64,000 nt of DNA, taken from assembly GCA_910575555.1 (NCBI GenBank), contig CAJTFX010000003.1, forward strand, positions 62,001-126,000, written 5' to 3'. How positions within the stretch are numbered: position 1 is the first letter of the stretch; each line of letters starts with the position of its first letter. The position numbers and the translations under genes were made by a program. This document shows, piece after piece, positions 24,741 to 32,894 of the stretch. The notes under the pieces were generated by a model. It saw only the letters and a list, made by a program, of their open reading frames with translations. It made no database searches and had not been told where the DNA came from. This stretch comes from Lachnospiraceae bacterium (GTDB taxonomy: Bacteria; Bacillota; Clostridia; Lachnospirales; Lachnospiraceae).

Positions 24741-25334
24741 ACAGAGGCATGGGGATTTCCGACATTTTCGGCAAAACCTCTCGGCGCTGCCAAAGCGGAG
24801 CAGTTAAAGGCTGCCGCATCCTCTTCTTTTGGCATTACCTTTGCCAAAAACAGCTTCACATTCCAGCTCAAAACACTGATTGAGCAAATTTCTTTTATCG
24901 AAAAGCAGGTAAAAGAAACAGAAGCGGAAATTTCCGGAATCATGGAAAAACTGGAATCCCCCATTACCACCATTACTGGAATTGGCAGTGTCACAGGAGC
25001 GGCCATCCTAAGCGAGATTGGCGACATCTCCAAATTTGACAGCCCCAGAAAACTGGTGGCTTTTGCCGGTTTGGATGCTACGGTCACACAATCCGGTGAA
25101 TTTGAAGCAGCGCACAATGTAATGAGCAAACGTGGATCACCTTATCTGCGGAAAGCGATTTTTCAGTCCGCCCTGATTGCTTCCTTTAAAGACCCCGTAT
25201 TAAGTGTCTATTACCAGAAAAAGAAGGCGGAAGGCAAACATCATCTGACCTGTGTTGGAGCTGTTGCCAGAAAAATGTGCAACATCATTTATGCCGTCTT
25301 GAAAAGCAATCAGCCTTACGTTCCAAAAGCATAA
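24741..25334 (+). pseudogene. IS110-family transposase, 5'-truncated remnant
   Basis: An open frame of about 197 codons with no proper start. It contains the C-terminal Transposase_20 half: TTITGIGSVTGAAILSEIGD, KLVAFAGLDATVTQSGEF, MSKRGSPYLRKAIFQSALIA and RKMCNIIYAVLKS. The N-terminal RuvC-like DEDD domain is missing, so it cannot transpose by itself. It ends about 150 nt before attR. A small hairpin (GCCTG/CAGGC) follows at about 25356-25374. Confidence 0.9.
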
Positions 25335-25480
25335 ATCCTTTTCACTCACGTTGGCCTGCCTGACAACAGGCTTTATTGTCATACTCTTTTTTCTACAAAA
25401 TTTCTTTTAAATTTTTTCAATTATTTACTTGACTTTTAATAGTTGATCTTTCTTATGAGATTCAGGCGATTTTTGACTTA

Positions 25481-25503
25481 GGGTTCGAGCCCCGTCTATC
25501 GCT
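25481..25503 (+). repeat. attR: 23-bp copy of the tRNA-Gly 3' end
   Basis: Identical to 21051-21073 and not part of any tRNA here. It marks the right junction of the integrated element. Confidence 0.9.
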
Positions 25504-25517
25504 CTTTTTTCAGTAAT

Positions 25518-25562
25518 GCCGCAAGCCTTACGTTTTTTAATCTAAGGCTTGCGGCAAATTTT
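25518..25562 (+). terminator. Terminator right of attR, probably the original tRNA-Gly terminator
   Basis: GCCGCAAGCCTTA at 25518-25530 pairs perfectly with TAAGGCTTGCGGC at 25543-25555, followed by AAATTTTGTTTTT. It lies about 15 nt after the tRNA-end repeat, as a tRNA terminator would, and was separated from the tRNA by the insertion. Confidence 0.75.
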
Positions 25563-25601
25563 GTTTTTATACAAATGCTGTAGTCCTGCATAAAGTCCGG
25601 T

Positions 25602-28511
25602 TTACTGCAGCACTTGCTCCATCTGGCGGTACATAGCGTCCGCGTTCGTCTGGGCAGGCAGTTCTTTGGGGCTGACCTGGCTGAAGTAGACCCGGGCCAG
25701 GTGCAGACTGTGATCTTTTTGCAGCCGATAGCGTTTTTCCATAAGTATGGACATACGCAGCATAAGGAAGGCGTATTGCTGAGGAAATTTTTCCGGACGG
25801 TAGTAGCTCAGGGAGTGTTGATAACATCTGGCGGCTTCTTTCAGCATTTCCTGGGGCCGCGATGTATCCAGGTATTTCTCCATAAGCAGATCGCCCAGTT
25901 CGGTATTTGCTTCTGCAAACACAGCTTTGTCGGTGGGGTCAGGCGATTTTGATAAGTCTTTTTTTGCCTGGGTGAGATTCTCTGTGAAATCACTTTTTGT
26001 TTCCGCCGTGTATTCCTCCAGAAGCTGATACAGACTTAAGGCCCCGCCGGCGCAGATGTCTTTCTGTTCCCCGGGGATTTGCTGCAGGGCATTTGCCAGC
26101 TTCAGCACTTGCAGCAGGAATTTCCAGACATTGCCGTCGGGATGCTGCATGGGCATGTCCGAAGAAGCTGCAGCGCAGAATGAGGCGGTTAATTGCTTTA
26201 TTCTGTCTTTGGCGCAGTTTTTCAGCAGGTTGGGAAAATCCTCAGTCAGAAAAAAGGATTTTTCATCTAAAATCCTCTGCAGGCTGAGGAGAATGTCACC
26301 TGATTTGCCGGCTTCATCCATGATTTGTTCCAGAAACAGGTTGCGGCATTCAGCGGAATTTTCTACGGCTTGCTGGGCCAGGCGGAGACTTTCTTCTATT
26401 TGGCGGCCAGTGTCCGAATCTTGCTGAAAGCGCAGTGCGGCCTGGAAATAGGGCAGGGCTTCATAGGCTTTTTCTGCCAGGAGGAGATTTCTTCCTTTAT
26501 TATATAATCCTTCCGGCAAGGAACGGTCAAAAGACAATATCTGATCGCAGCAGGCCAGGGCATGTTCTGTCTGTCCCAGTCCCTCGTAACAGGCCATGAG
26601 ATAATCCAGGCAGGAAAGATACATGTCGCAGGCATGTCCGGCCAGGGTTTGCGTAATTTTGCTGCGTTCCCAGTATTTTTTCATGGAGTTCAGCTGTTCC
26701 AGAATCGGCATATAGTGATTCCGGGGATCTTTGGCAAATATAACACTGGTTAGCTGCCGGTATACGTCTGAGAGCAGGGGCCCGTATTTTTCCTGAAGCT
26801 GACAGTCCAGCTCCAGCAGCAGCTTCAGGCGTTTGGTCTGAGAAGAGCTGCCGAACCGGCGCCTGTATTTGTTAAGATATTCCATGGACTGATAGTAGTC
26901 TCCCAGGTGGTAAAGGCTGATGCTTAAATACATAAGCTTTGACTGCTCCTCATCGGCAATGTTTTCCTCCATCATCCGGACAGCCCTTTGAAAATAATTC
27001 CGTGCATGGGTAATGTCTCTGTCAAGGTAGAGGCACATGGCGTAATGGTAGATGGTTTCCCAGTCGTTTCTGTTGTATTCCAGGTATTTGCCATAACAGG
27101 TGCGGGCCGGCTCAAAATCTTTTAACGCATAACAGGCATTGCCGATGTGCTTTAGAAGTTCTTCGGCTTCAGGCTGTTGTCTGTACAGGGAAAACAGCCG
27201 GACTCTGGCTTTTTTCAGTTCATGGGTGCGGCCCTGGCTGCGGAGAATGTCAATCTCGTTTTTAATGGCGGAAAAATCATAGGGATTGATGGAAAGCGCA
27301 CGGCAGAAGCACTGGTATGCTTCTTCTCTGCGGTCCATGCGGCAGAGTACAATGCCTTTGTTTGTCCAGAGATAAGAATTTCTGTCCTGGTCGTAGGCGA
27401 TTGCTTTTTCATAGAGCGGAAGTGCCCGCTCGTACATGCTCTGTTTGCGGTACACATCGCCAAGGCTGCAGCAGGCGCCGGCCAGAAATTCTTTGTCGCG
27501 TTCTTCCCCGGATTCTGTCAGCCGGGAGAGAAGCTGATCTGCTTTCTGGTATTTTCCCAGGATTGCCTGGTCGCATGCCTGGACCTTCAGCCAGTTTCTT
27601 TCTTCCGGGCTATAGCAGCCGGAGTCCGCTTTGCTGAAATCGGAGGGAAGGTGCAGAAATTCCAGAAGTTCATCGGCCAGTTTTTCAAAAGAAGGCGTGC
27701 GTTTTTGGGGCAGTTCTGCCGTACAGTTTTGTATCAAGCGCGCTAATTGCTGTTCCTGACTGAAAAGCGGTGGGGCGCTTTTTTTGCCGGCTGCAGGATA
27801 TGTACAGGTTAACTGCTGTTCTTTTTTTCCGCAGAGAAAAAGCTCTTCCATAATTTTTCCCAGACTGAAAATATCATCCAGTGCATTGGCTTTCAACACA
27901 GGGGGAGCATACGGCCTGTTTTTCGGACTGGACGTTTGCTCTGCCTGAAATCCGGAATCTGGAGACAGAGGGAAATCCTGTAAAAGCCTGCTGGTTCCGA
28001 AGTCTGTGATTTTCACATTGCCCTCCTGAGTGAAAAGCAGGTTGGAGGGCTTTAAATTTCCGTGTACAAAAGGCTTTTTTGGCTGGGAAAGGTGCTTCTG
28101 GCAGTGTATCATGCCCAGACAGACCGACAGGGCAATCGTTGCAGTTTTTTCCGCAGGAACAGGCATGCTGCCGGCCAACAGGGATTTCAGCGAATTGGGA
28201 AGCCATTCCATGACAATGTAATATTCCGACTGGATTTGCTCCAGGCGGTAGAGTTTGACTACATTTTTATGGGAAGGAAGATTTAACAGGTTCTGAAGTT
28301 CTGCCTGAAGGGCATCCGGCTTCTGAATCCCGGAGGCTTTCAGGGCGCACGGAACCTGGCTCCATAAATCAAAACAAAAATATATCTGGCTCTGTCCGCC
28401 GCTGTCCTGACTGAGAATCCGGTATCGGTTTTTTAAAATATCTCCGTCTTTATAAGGGGCGGACAGTATCCCGTTTATTTCCAGGGTGATATCTGAGTAA
28501 TCGGTGTTCAT
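25602..28511 (-). CDS. Serine/threonine-kinase-like domain with long TPR array, probable pseudokinase
   Basis: 969 aa from ATG 28511 (GGGAG upstream). Residues about 20-270 form a Hanks-type kinase fold: a Gly-rich-loop-like SGGQSQIYF, VAIK-like PCALKAS, VMEWLP hinge, FVHGNLKPSNLLF and ITDFGTSRLL. The catalytic-loop Asp (HxD) is Asn here (HGN), while the DFG Asp is kept, so nucleotide binding is possible but phosphotransfer is doubtful. The remaining 650 aa are TPR-like helical repeats (YLWTNKGIVLCRMDRREEAY, LYNKGRNLLLAEKAYEALPY). No membrane segment, so a cytosolic scaffold is likely. It stands alone, transcribed toward the integrated element. Confidence 0.82.
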   Translation of the reverse strand: MNTDYSDITLEINGILSAPYKDGDILKNRYRILSQDSGGQSQIYFCFDLWSQVPCALKASGIQKPDALQAELQNLLNLPSHKNVVKLYRLEQIQSEYYIVMEWLPNSLKSLLAGSMPVPAEKTATIALSVCLGMIHCQKHLSQPKKPFVHGNLKPSNLLFTQEGNVKITDFGTSRLLQDFPLSPDSGFQAEQTSSPKNRPYAPPVLKANALDDIFSLGKIMEELFLCGKKEQQLTCTYPAAGKKSAPPLFSQEQQLARLIQNCTAELPQKRTPSFEKLADELLEFLHLPSDFSKADSGCYSPEERNWLKVQACDQAILGKYQKADQLLSRLTESGEERDKEFLAGACCSLGDVYRKQSMYERALPLYEKAIAYDQDRNSYLWTNKGIVLCRMDRREEAYQCFCRALSINPYDFSAIKNEIDILRSQGRTHELKKARVRLFSLYRQQPEAEELLKHIGNACYALKDFEPARTCYGKYLEYNRNDWETIYHYAMCLYLDRDITHARNYFQRAVRMMEENIADEEQSKLMYLSISLYHLGDYYQSMEYLNKYRRRFGSSSQTKRLKLLLELDCQLQEKYGPLLSDVYRQLTSVIFAKDPRNHYMPILEQLNSMKKYWERSKITQTLAGHACDMYLSCLDYLMACYEGLGQTEHALACCDQILSFDRSLPEGLYNKGRNLLLAEKAYEALPYFQAALRFQQDSDTGRQIEESLRLAQQAVENSAECRNLFLEQIMDEAGKSGDILLSLQRILDEKSFFLTEDFPNLLKNCAKDRIKQLTASFCAAASSDMPMQHPDGNVWKFLLQVLKLANALQQIPGEQKDICAGGALSLYQLLEEYTAETKSDFTENLTQAKKDLSKSPDPTDKAVFAEANTELGDLLMEKYLDTSRPQEMLKEAARCYQHSLSYYRPEKFPQQYAFLMLRMSILMEKRYRLQKDHSLHLARVYFSQVSPKELPAQTNADAMYRQMEQVLQ

Positions 28512-28729
28512 AAAATACAGCTCCCTTATTTTAAAATTAAATTGCATATTACATTTGTAACAATTAATCAGAGCGAAATGTGGCGGTTTTTGGAGAGTAA
28601 TTCCGAAATGTGAATTTTTGATAGAGATTCTGGAAGAATGGGCTTTTCCTGTTTGGGGAATTACGGATCATTACAAGGAATATAGTCGAGAACAAATTTT
28701 TTGCATAATATATGCTGAGGGGAAGATTT

Positions 28730-28764
28730 ATTGCTCCGGCGGTTAAATATCGCTGCAGCTCAAT
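28730..28764. repeat. Repeat family B, truncated copy
   Basis: ATTGCTCCGGCGGTTAAATA, then TCGCTGCAGCTCAAT: the left terminal repeat of the 160-bp element joined to its internal GCTACAGCTCAATC segment, with the right arm missing. It lies in the otherwise gene-free 299 nt before the NlpC/P60 gene. Confidence 0.6.
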
Positions 28765-28810
28765 TATTCGCCTAAAGGAGTCATTGTATTAGAAAAGAAA
28801 GTGAGGCAAT

Positions 28811-29503
28811 ATGGGAACAATAAAAAGAGATGATATTATAGAAAATTGCAAAAAATATCTCGGCAGGCCTTATGTCTGGGGCGGCGAGAGTATGGAAGAA
28901 GGAGGATATGACTGCTCCGGACTGGTGTACCGGGTGCTTCAGGACTCGGGCTTTCAGGTGGGGCGCACAACCTCCCAAGGCTATCGGGCCATTGGAAAGG
29001 AAATTCCCGCCGGGGAGCAAAAAAAGGGCGATTTGCTGTTTTTTGGAAATCCAGATAAGGCCACCCATGTGTCAATTTGTGATGTAAATGGGAAAATGTA
29101 TGAATCCATCGGCAGTTCGTCCAATACAAAAGACAATCCGGGGCCGGGAGTCACCTATTCCAATATCACCCGCAGAAGCGATATGATTGAAGTCCGCACC
29201 CTGTTTGATGACAGCGGGGATAAAGAGCCGGAGAGCGGAGCGGATAAATATCAGGTGGGAGAGGAGTATACCCTGCAGGCGGAAATGAAGGTGCGTACCG
29301 GGGCCGGAACCAATTACCGGGCCAAAAGCTACAGCGAGTTAACGGCAGACGGCAAGAAGCATGATTCGGATCGGGACGGCGCAGTGGATGCAGGAACCAG
29401 GATAACCTGTAAAGGAGTGAAAACCGTTGGAAACGATGTCTGGATGCAGACGCCCTCCGGATGGATTGCCGCAGTCTATCAGGGGAAAACTTATATTAAG
29501 TAG
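28811..29503 (+). CDS. NlpC/P60 peptidase with C-terminal SH3-like domain
   Basis: 230 aa. Residues 1-125 are an NlpC/P60 domain, a gamma-D-glutamyl-diamino-acid endopeptidase that cleaves peptidoglycan stem peptides: YVWGGESMEEGGYDCSGLVY holds the catalytic Cys, KGDLLFFG and ATHVSICDVNGKMYESIG the His and polar third residue. After a Gly/Asp-rich linker, residues about 150-230 are an SH3b-type wall-binding domain (YTLQAEMKVRTGAGTNYRAK). There is no signal peptide, so it would need lysis, a holin or a non-classical route, like a phage endolysin. GTGAGG precedes the ATG. Confidence 0.85.
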   Translation: MGTIKRDDIIENCKKYLGRPYVWGGESMEEGGYDCSGLVYRVLQDSGFQVGRTTSQGYRAIGKEIPAGEQKKGDLLFFGNPDKATHVSICDVNGKMYESIGSSSNTKDNPGPGVTYSNITRRSDMIEVRTLFDDSGDKEPESGADKYQVGEEYTLQAEMKVRTGAGTNYRAKSYSELTADGKKHDSDRDGAVDAGTRITCKGVKTVGNDVWMQTPSGWIAAVYQGKTYIK

Positions 29504-29529
29504 CAATCGGCCCTGAATTTATGAAAAAA

Positions 29530-29556
29530 GAACTGTGGAAGGATTATTCTTCCACA
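29530..29556 (-). terminator. Terminator overlapping the end of the small membrane protein gene
   Basis: CTGTGGAAG and CTTCCACAG form a perfect 9-bp stem around a 7-nt loop. On the minus strand it is followed by TTCTTTTTTC. The stop codon of the minus-strand gene lies inside the stem. Confidence 0.7.
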
Positions 29557-29804
29557 GCTTCTTCAGTTTGCAGGCCGCTGAGATATTCAGTTAAAGAGCT
29601 TAAATCTACTTCTGTCTGAGTGGGATTTTCAGCGTCCTTCTGATTAAAATATCCGAATGCGGAATACCCGACCCATCCGATTACGGCAACGCTGACTACT
29701 GTGCCGCATGCCGCAGCTATCCGGCGCTTCATTTTCTCACGCTTCATAATCTGTTTGCGGTTTGCTTTTTCTTGTTTATACTGGTCTACCTTTTTCTGAC
29801 TCAT
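29544..29804 (-). CDS. Small single-pass membrane protein (86 aa)
   Basis: The first 30 residues are very rich in Lys/Gln/Arg (MSQKKVDQYKQEKANRKQIM), followed by one membrane helix (ACGTVVSVAVIGWVGYSAFGY) and an acidic, short outer tail. ATG 29804 is chosen over 29810 because AAGGAGA lies 7 nt from it and only 1 nt from the other. No known domain; similar small proteins are common and uncharacterised in Lachnospiraceae. Confidence 0.65.
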   Translation of the reverse strand: MSQKKVDQYKQEKANRKQIMKREKMKRRIAAACGTVVSVAVIGWVGYSAFGYFNQKDAENPTQTEVDLSSLTEYLSGLQTEEAVEE

Positions 29805-29947
29805 AGCCATTCTCCTTATATTGTAATAGATGAGCGGCTGCTCTCAATCTTTTACAGTATACACTATTTTTGTGAAAAAATCTTTAAAAAAGCGAAAAAA
29901 ATAAATTTTGTGCAGATATTTGCAAAAAAGGGTGTTTTAAGAAAGGG

Positions 29948-29975
29948 TTGAAATTGGTTAAAATTGTGTTATGAT
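29948..29975 (+). promoter_or_regulatory. Promoter of thyA
   Basis: TTGAAA at 29948-29953, 16-bp spacer, TATGAT at 29970-29975; the thyA start is 37 nt downstream. Confidence 0.65.
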
Positions 29976-30011
29976 AATTTGGACAGAAAAATGAGAAATA
30001 AGGAGAAGCCA

Positions 30012-30860
30012 ATGAGTTTAGCAGATCATATTTTTATAGACATGTGCCGGGACATTCTGGAACACGGCGTCAGCACAGAGGGGGAAAAGGTGCGTCCCCA
30101 CTGGGAGGACGGAACCAGCGCCTATACGATAAAAAAATTCGGCGTGGTTAACCGCTATGATTTGTCAAAAGAATTTCCGGCCATTACCCTGCGAAAAACA
30201 GCCATCAAAAGCTGTACCGATGAAATGCTCTGGATCTGGCAGAAGAAATCCAATAACATCCGCGAGCTGCACAGCCATATCTGGGATGAGTGGGCGGATG
30301 AGACAGGCTCCATCGGCAAAGCCTACGGATACCAGATGGCAGTGAAGCATTCTTATAAAGAAGGCATGATGGATCAGGTGGATCGGGTGATTTACGATTT
30401 GAAGCACAATCCCTTCAGCCGCAGGATACTGACCAATCTCTATGTGCACCAGGATTTGAGTGAGATGAATCTTTATCCCTGCGCCTACAGCATGACTTTT
30501 AACGTGACCCAGAATCCGGGGCGGGAAAAGCTTGTGCTGAACGGGATTTTAAACCAGCGTTCCCAGGATGTTCTGACGGCCAATAACTGGAATGTGTGCC
30601 AGTATGCGGTGCTGATGCATATGCTTGCCCAGGTCTGCGGAATGGAACCGGGGGAATTGGTGCATGTGATTGCAGACGCCCATATTTATGACCGGCACAT
30701 TCCTCTGGTGCAGGAATTGATAGAACGGGAAACATATCCGGCGCCCAGGTTCTGGCTGAATCCTCAGGTGAAAGATTTCTATGAATTTACCAGAGACGAC
30801 GTCAGACTGGAAAATTATGTGACCGGCCCGCAGATTACAGAGATTCCGGTGGCGGTTTAG
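30012..30860 (+). CDS. thyA: Thymidylate synthase
   Basis: 282 aa. Converts dUMP to dTMP with methylene-tetrahydrofolate, producing dihydrofolate. The active-site Cys is in MNLYPCAYSMTFNV, followed by the substrate-binding LNQRSQDVLTANNWNV and HIYDRHI; the C-terminal QITEIPVAV closes the active site. ATG 30012 is preceded by AAGGAG at 7 nt; the longer frame from 29964 overlaps the promoter. The folA gene for recycling dihydrofolate follows, a classic pair. Confidence 0.97.
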   Translation: MSLADHIFIDMCRDILEHGVSTEGEKVRPHWEDGTSAYTIKKFGVVNRYDLSKEFPAITLRKTAIKSCTDEMLWIWQKKSNNIRELHSHIWDEWADETGSIGKAYGYQMAVKHSYKEGMMDQVDRVIYDLKHNPFSRRILTNLYVHQDLSEMNLYPCAYSMTFNVTQNPGREKLVLNGILNQRSQDVLTANNWNVCQYAVLMHMLAQVCGMEPGELVHVIADAHIYDRHIPLVQELIERETYPAPRFWLNPQVKDFYEFTRDDVRLENYVTGPQITEIPVAV

Positions 30861-30918
30861 AATCGGGAGGACAGGGTATGGATGTGATTGCATCAGTGGT
30901 TTAGAATCGGGAGGACAG
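30854..30918. repeat. 44-bp-period duplication carrying a second ribosome site between thyA and folA
   Basis: GGTTTAGAATCGGGAGGACA occurs at 30854 (covering the thyA stop) and again at 30898, just before folA. The first copy opens an 8-codon frame (ATG 30878 to TAG 30904) that ends at the second copy, so ribosomes may translate a mini-ORF before folA. Confidence 0.75.
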
Positions 30919-30921
30919 ATC

Positions 30922-31428
30922 ATGAATTTAATTGCGGCAGTGGATAAAAACTGGGGAATCGGCAAGGACAACCGTTTACTGGTGCGGATTCCCGAAGATA
31001 TGAAATATTTTCAGAAATTGACCACAGGAAAGGTGATTGTGGTGGGAAGGAAAACCCTGGAAACTTTTCCCGGCGGGCAGCCCCTGAAAAACAGAACGAA
31101 TATTGTGCTGACGGCCAATCCGGACAGGAAAGTAAAAGGCGCCGTTATGGTACACAGTATGGAGGAGCTTCTGGAGGAACTGAAAAAGTATGACAGCCAG
31201 GATATTTACATTGCAGGCGGAGAGAGCGTTTATCGGCAGATGGCGGATTTATGCGATACGGCCTATATTACAAGGATTGATTATGAATATCTGGCGGACG
31301 CCTGGTTTCCAAATCTGGAGGAGCAGGAAGCATGGAAGCTGACGGCGGACAGCGAAGAGCAGACTTATTTTGATCTGGAATATTATTTTCTGAAATATGA
31401 AAAGAAAAGTCCTTGTCAGGAAGGGTGA
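30922..31428 (+). CDS. folA: Dihydrofolate reductase
   Basis: 168 aa; NADPH-dependent reduction of dihydrofolate to tetrahydrofolate. Motifs: MNLIAAVDKNWGIGKDN, IPEDMKYFQKLTTGKVIVVG and IYIAGGESVYRQM. The usual PxDxxxF is here PEDMKYF, with acidic Asp retained near the pteridine. GGGAGG lies about 9 nt before the ATG, in the duplicated segment. Confidence 0.96.
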   Translation: MNLIAAVDKNWGIGKDNRLLVRIPEDMKYFQKLTTGKVIVVGRKTLETFPGGQPLKNRTNIVLTANPDRKVKGAVMVHSMEELLEELKKYDSQDIYIAGGESVYRQMADLCDTAYITRIDYEYLADAWFPNLEEQEAWKLTADSEEQTYFDLEYYFLKYEKKSPCQEG

Positions 31429-31435
31429 TCTGCCA

Positions 31436-32386
31436 ATGGAAAACTTTATTTTCAGCATTAATGTGACAATTCCGATTTTTCTGGTGATGGTACTGGGATG
31501 GGGTTTAAAGCAGATGGGAATGCTGAACGATAATTTTGTGACCGTAGCGAATAAATTTAACTTTCAGGTGACGCTGCCGGTTCTGCTGTTTCGGGATATT
31601 TCTTCGGCGGATATCCGGGCGGTCTTTGATTTGCAGTATGTTTTGTTCTGCGCACTGGCAAGCTCGTTCTGTTTCTGGGCTATCTGGGGCGGCGCAAAAT
31701 TATTTCTGAAAGACAGTTCTGTGAGAGGAGCTTTTGTGCAGGCGTCTTTCAGAAGCAGCGCGGCGGTGATGGGGCTTGCTTTTATTCAGAATATTTACGG
31801 ACAGTCGGCCATGGGGCCTTTGATGATTGTAGGCGCGGTGCCTTTGTACAATATTTATTCAGTAATTGTGCTGACATTTGAGGGAGAACAGAGCCGGAAT
31901 GCAGATAAGAGAGAAAAAATCAAAGAAGCCTGCACTAATATTTTGAAAAATCCAATTATTATCAGTATTTTTCTGGGACTTGCGGTGTCTCTGTGCAGGA
32001 TACAGTTTCCGATTCTGGTAAATAAGACTGTAAGTAATGTGTCTCAGATGGCAACGCCTTTGGCTCTGATTACGTTGGGGGCAGGATTTGAGGGCCGAAA
32101 GGCTCTGGCAAAAATCAGGCCCACACTGGCTGCCTCTATGATTAAACTGGCGGCGCAGCCTTTGCTCGTTCTGCCGGCGGCATTGGCCCTGGGATTTGAT
32201 GGGGAGAAATTAATTGGAATTTTGATTATGCTGGCCTCTCCCACTACGCCAAGCTGTTATATTATGGCAAAAAATATGGGAAATGATGGGACGCTGACAG
32301 CCAGTATTGTGGTGGCAACGACACTGCTTGCGTCATTTACGCTGACGGGATGGATTTTCCTGCTTAAGACGCTGGGATATATTTGA
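31436..32386 (+). CDS. AEC (auxin efflux carrier) family transporter
   Basis: 316 aa with about ten membrane helices in two inverted halves. N-terminal SINVTIPIFLVMVLGWGLKQ, central PIIISIFLGLAVSL and C-terminal ASPTTPSCYIMAKNMGND match the Mem_trans family, which exports organic acids or amino-acid-related compounds in bacteria. ATG 31436 has AGGAAGGG upstream; the frame is open to 31397 within folA. Substrate unknown. Confidence 0.85.
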   Translation: MENFIFSINVTIPIFLVMVLGWGLKQMGMLNDNFVTVANKFNFQVTLPVLLFRDISSADIRAVFDLQYVLFCALASSFCFWAIWGGAKLFLKDSSVRGAFVQASFRSSAAVMGLAFIQNIYGQSAMGPLMIVGAVPLYNIYSVIVLTFEGEQSRNADKREKIKEACTNILKNPIIISIFLGLAVSLCRIQFPILVNKTVSNVSQMATPLALITLGAGFEGRKALAKIRPTLAASMIKLAAQPLLVLPAALALGFDGEKLIGILIMLASPTTPSCYIMAKNMGNDGTLTASIVVATTLLASFTLTGWIFLLKTLGYI

Positions 32387-32408
32387 GTTTATTTTCAGTA
32401 TTTTTCTC

Positions 32409-32483
32409 AATGACAAGTGTGCAGCATGCCAAAGACGCACTGTGGCTTTGATACGGCATGGTTATACTTGTTCCATTGTCATT
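32409..32483 (+). other. Nested stem-loop of unknown role after the AEC gene
   Basis: AATGACAA at 32409-32416 pairs with TTGTCATT at 32476-32483. Inside, AAGT pairs with ACTT and ATGCC (32426-32430) with GGCAT (32455-32459). The nested order suggests a conserved RNA or repeat element; nothing coding lies in it. Confidence 0.35.
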
Positions 32484-32520
32484 CAAACATAATACACAGC
32501 AGAATGTTTGAATGTCTTTT
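32480..32520 (+). terminator. Terminator-like hairpin
   Basis: CATTCAAACA at 32480-32489 pairs perfectly with TGTTTGAATG at 32505-32514, followed by TCTTTTCCTTT. Confidence 0.55.
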
Positions 32521-32583
32521 CCTTTACTTTTTCACAAAGGAATCTTTATACAAACATGAGTCTAATTTTATGAGGTGAATGAT

Positions 32584-32843
32584 ATGTATGAATATACTGT
32601 TGAAAAAAGTCAGTTAAAGAAATATAATGATGATGCATATTTAGCACTCCGGAAATGCAAAAATTTTTTGAACTCAAAGATTACATTTTTAGCAAGGGGA
32701 ATAAACTTAAGAAAAATCCCGAATTGTTATATACAAACAGTCAAACTGCAATCAAAAAAGAGCAGTTAGAAGCATTGTCAGCATTTCAAAAGAATCTTGA
32801 AGAATTTTATAAATATCTGAGGACTGCTGATATTATAACTTAA
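32584..32843 (+). pseudogene. Small helical protein gene, frameshifted at a T6 run
   Basis: ATG 32584 with GAGGTG upstream starts MYEYTVEKSQLKKYNDDAYL; the frame fails near 32670. A second frame continues NKLKKNPELLYTNSQ and EALSAFQKNLEEFYKYLRTA to a stop at 32843. One extra T in the T6 run at about 32663-32668 would fuse both into an 86-aa helical protein. It precedes the JAB gene by about 50 nt. Function unknown; a sequencing indel is possible. Confidence 0.5.
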
Positions 32844-32894
32844 TATAAAAGATTTTAGGAAGTAAGAGTAATTTGGAAGAAGGGATGATTCGAG

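Larger units (their letters stand above)
21051..25503. mobile_element. Decayed tRNA-Gly-integrated element (about 4.4 kb)
   Basis: Bounded by identical 23-bp repeats of the tRNA 3' end. A tyrosine integrase lies next to the tRNA side and points toward it. Cargo includes small hypothetical genes of the kind found in conjugative elements and prophages, a nuclease-fold-like protein, a DUF7660 gene and an IS110 remnant at the far end. No relaxase, replication, capsid or conjugation genes remain. It is best read as the residue of an ICE or prophage after a large deletion. Confidence 0.85.

Noticed and set aside
26056-27746. Several long open frames on the plus strand opposite the kinase-TPR gene (up to 189 codons)
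   Set aside because: They lack ribosome sites and families and mirror the codon pattern of the minus-strand gene, which has clear domains.
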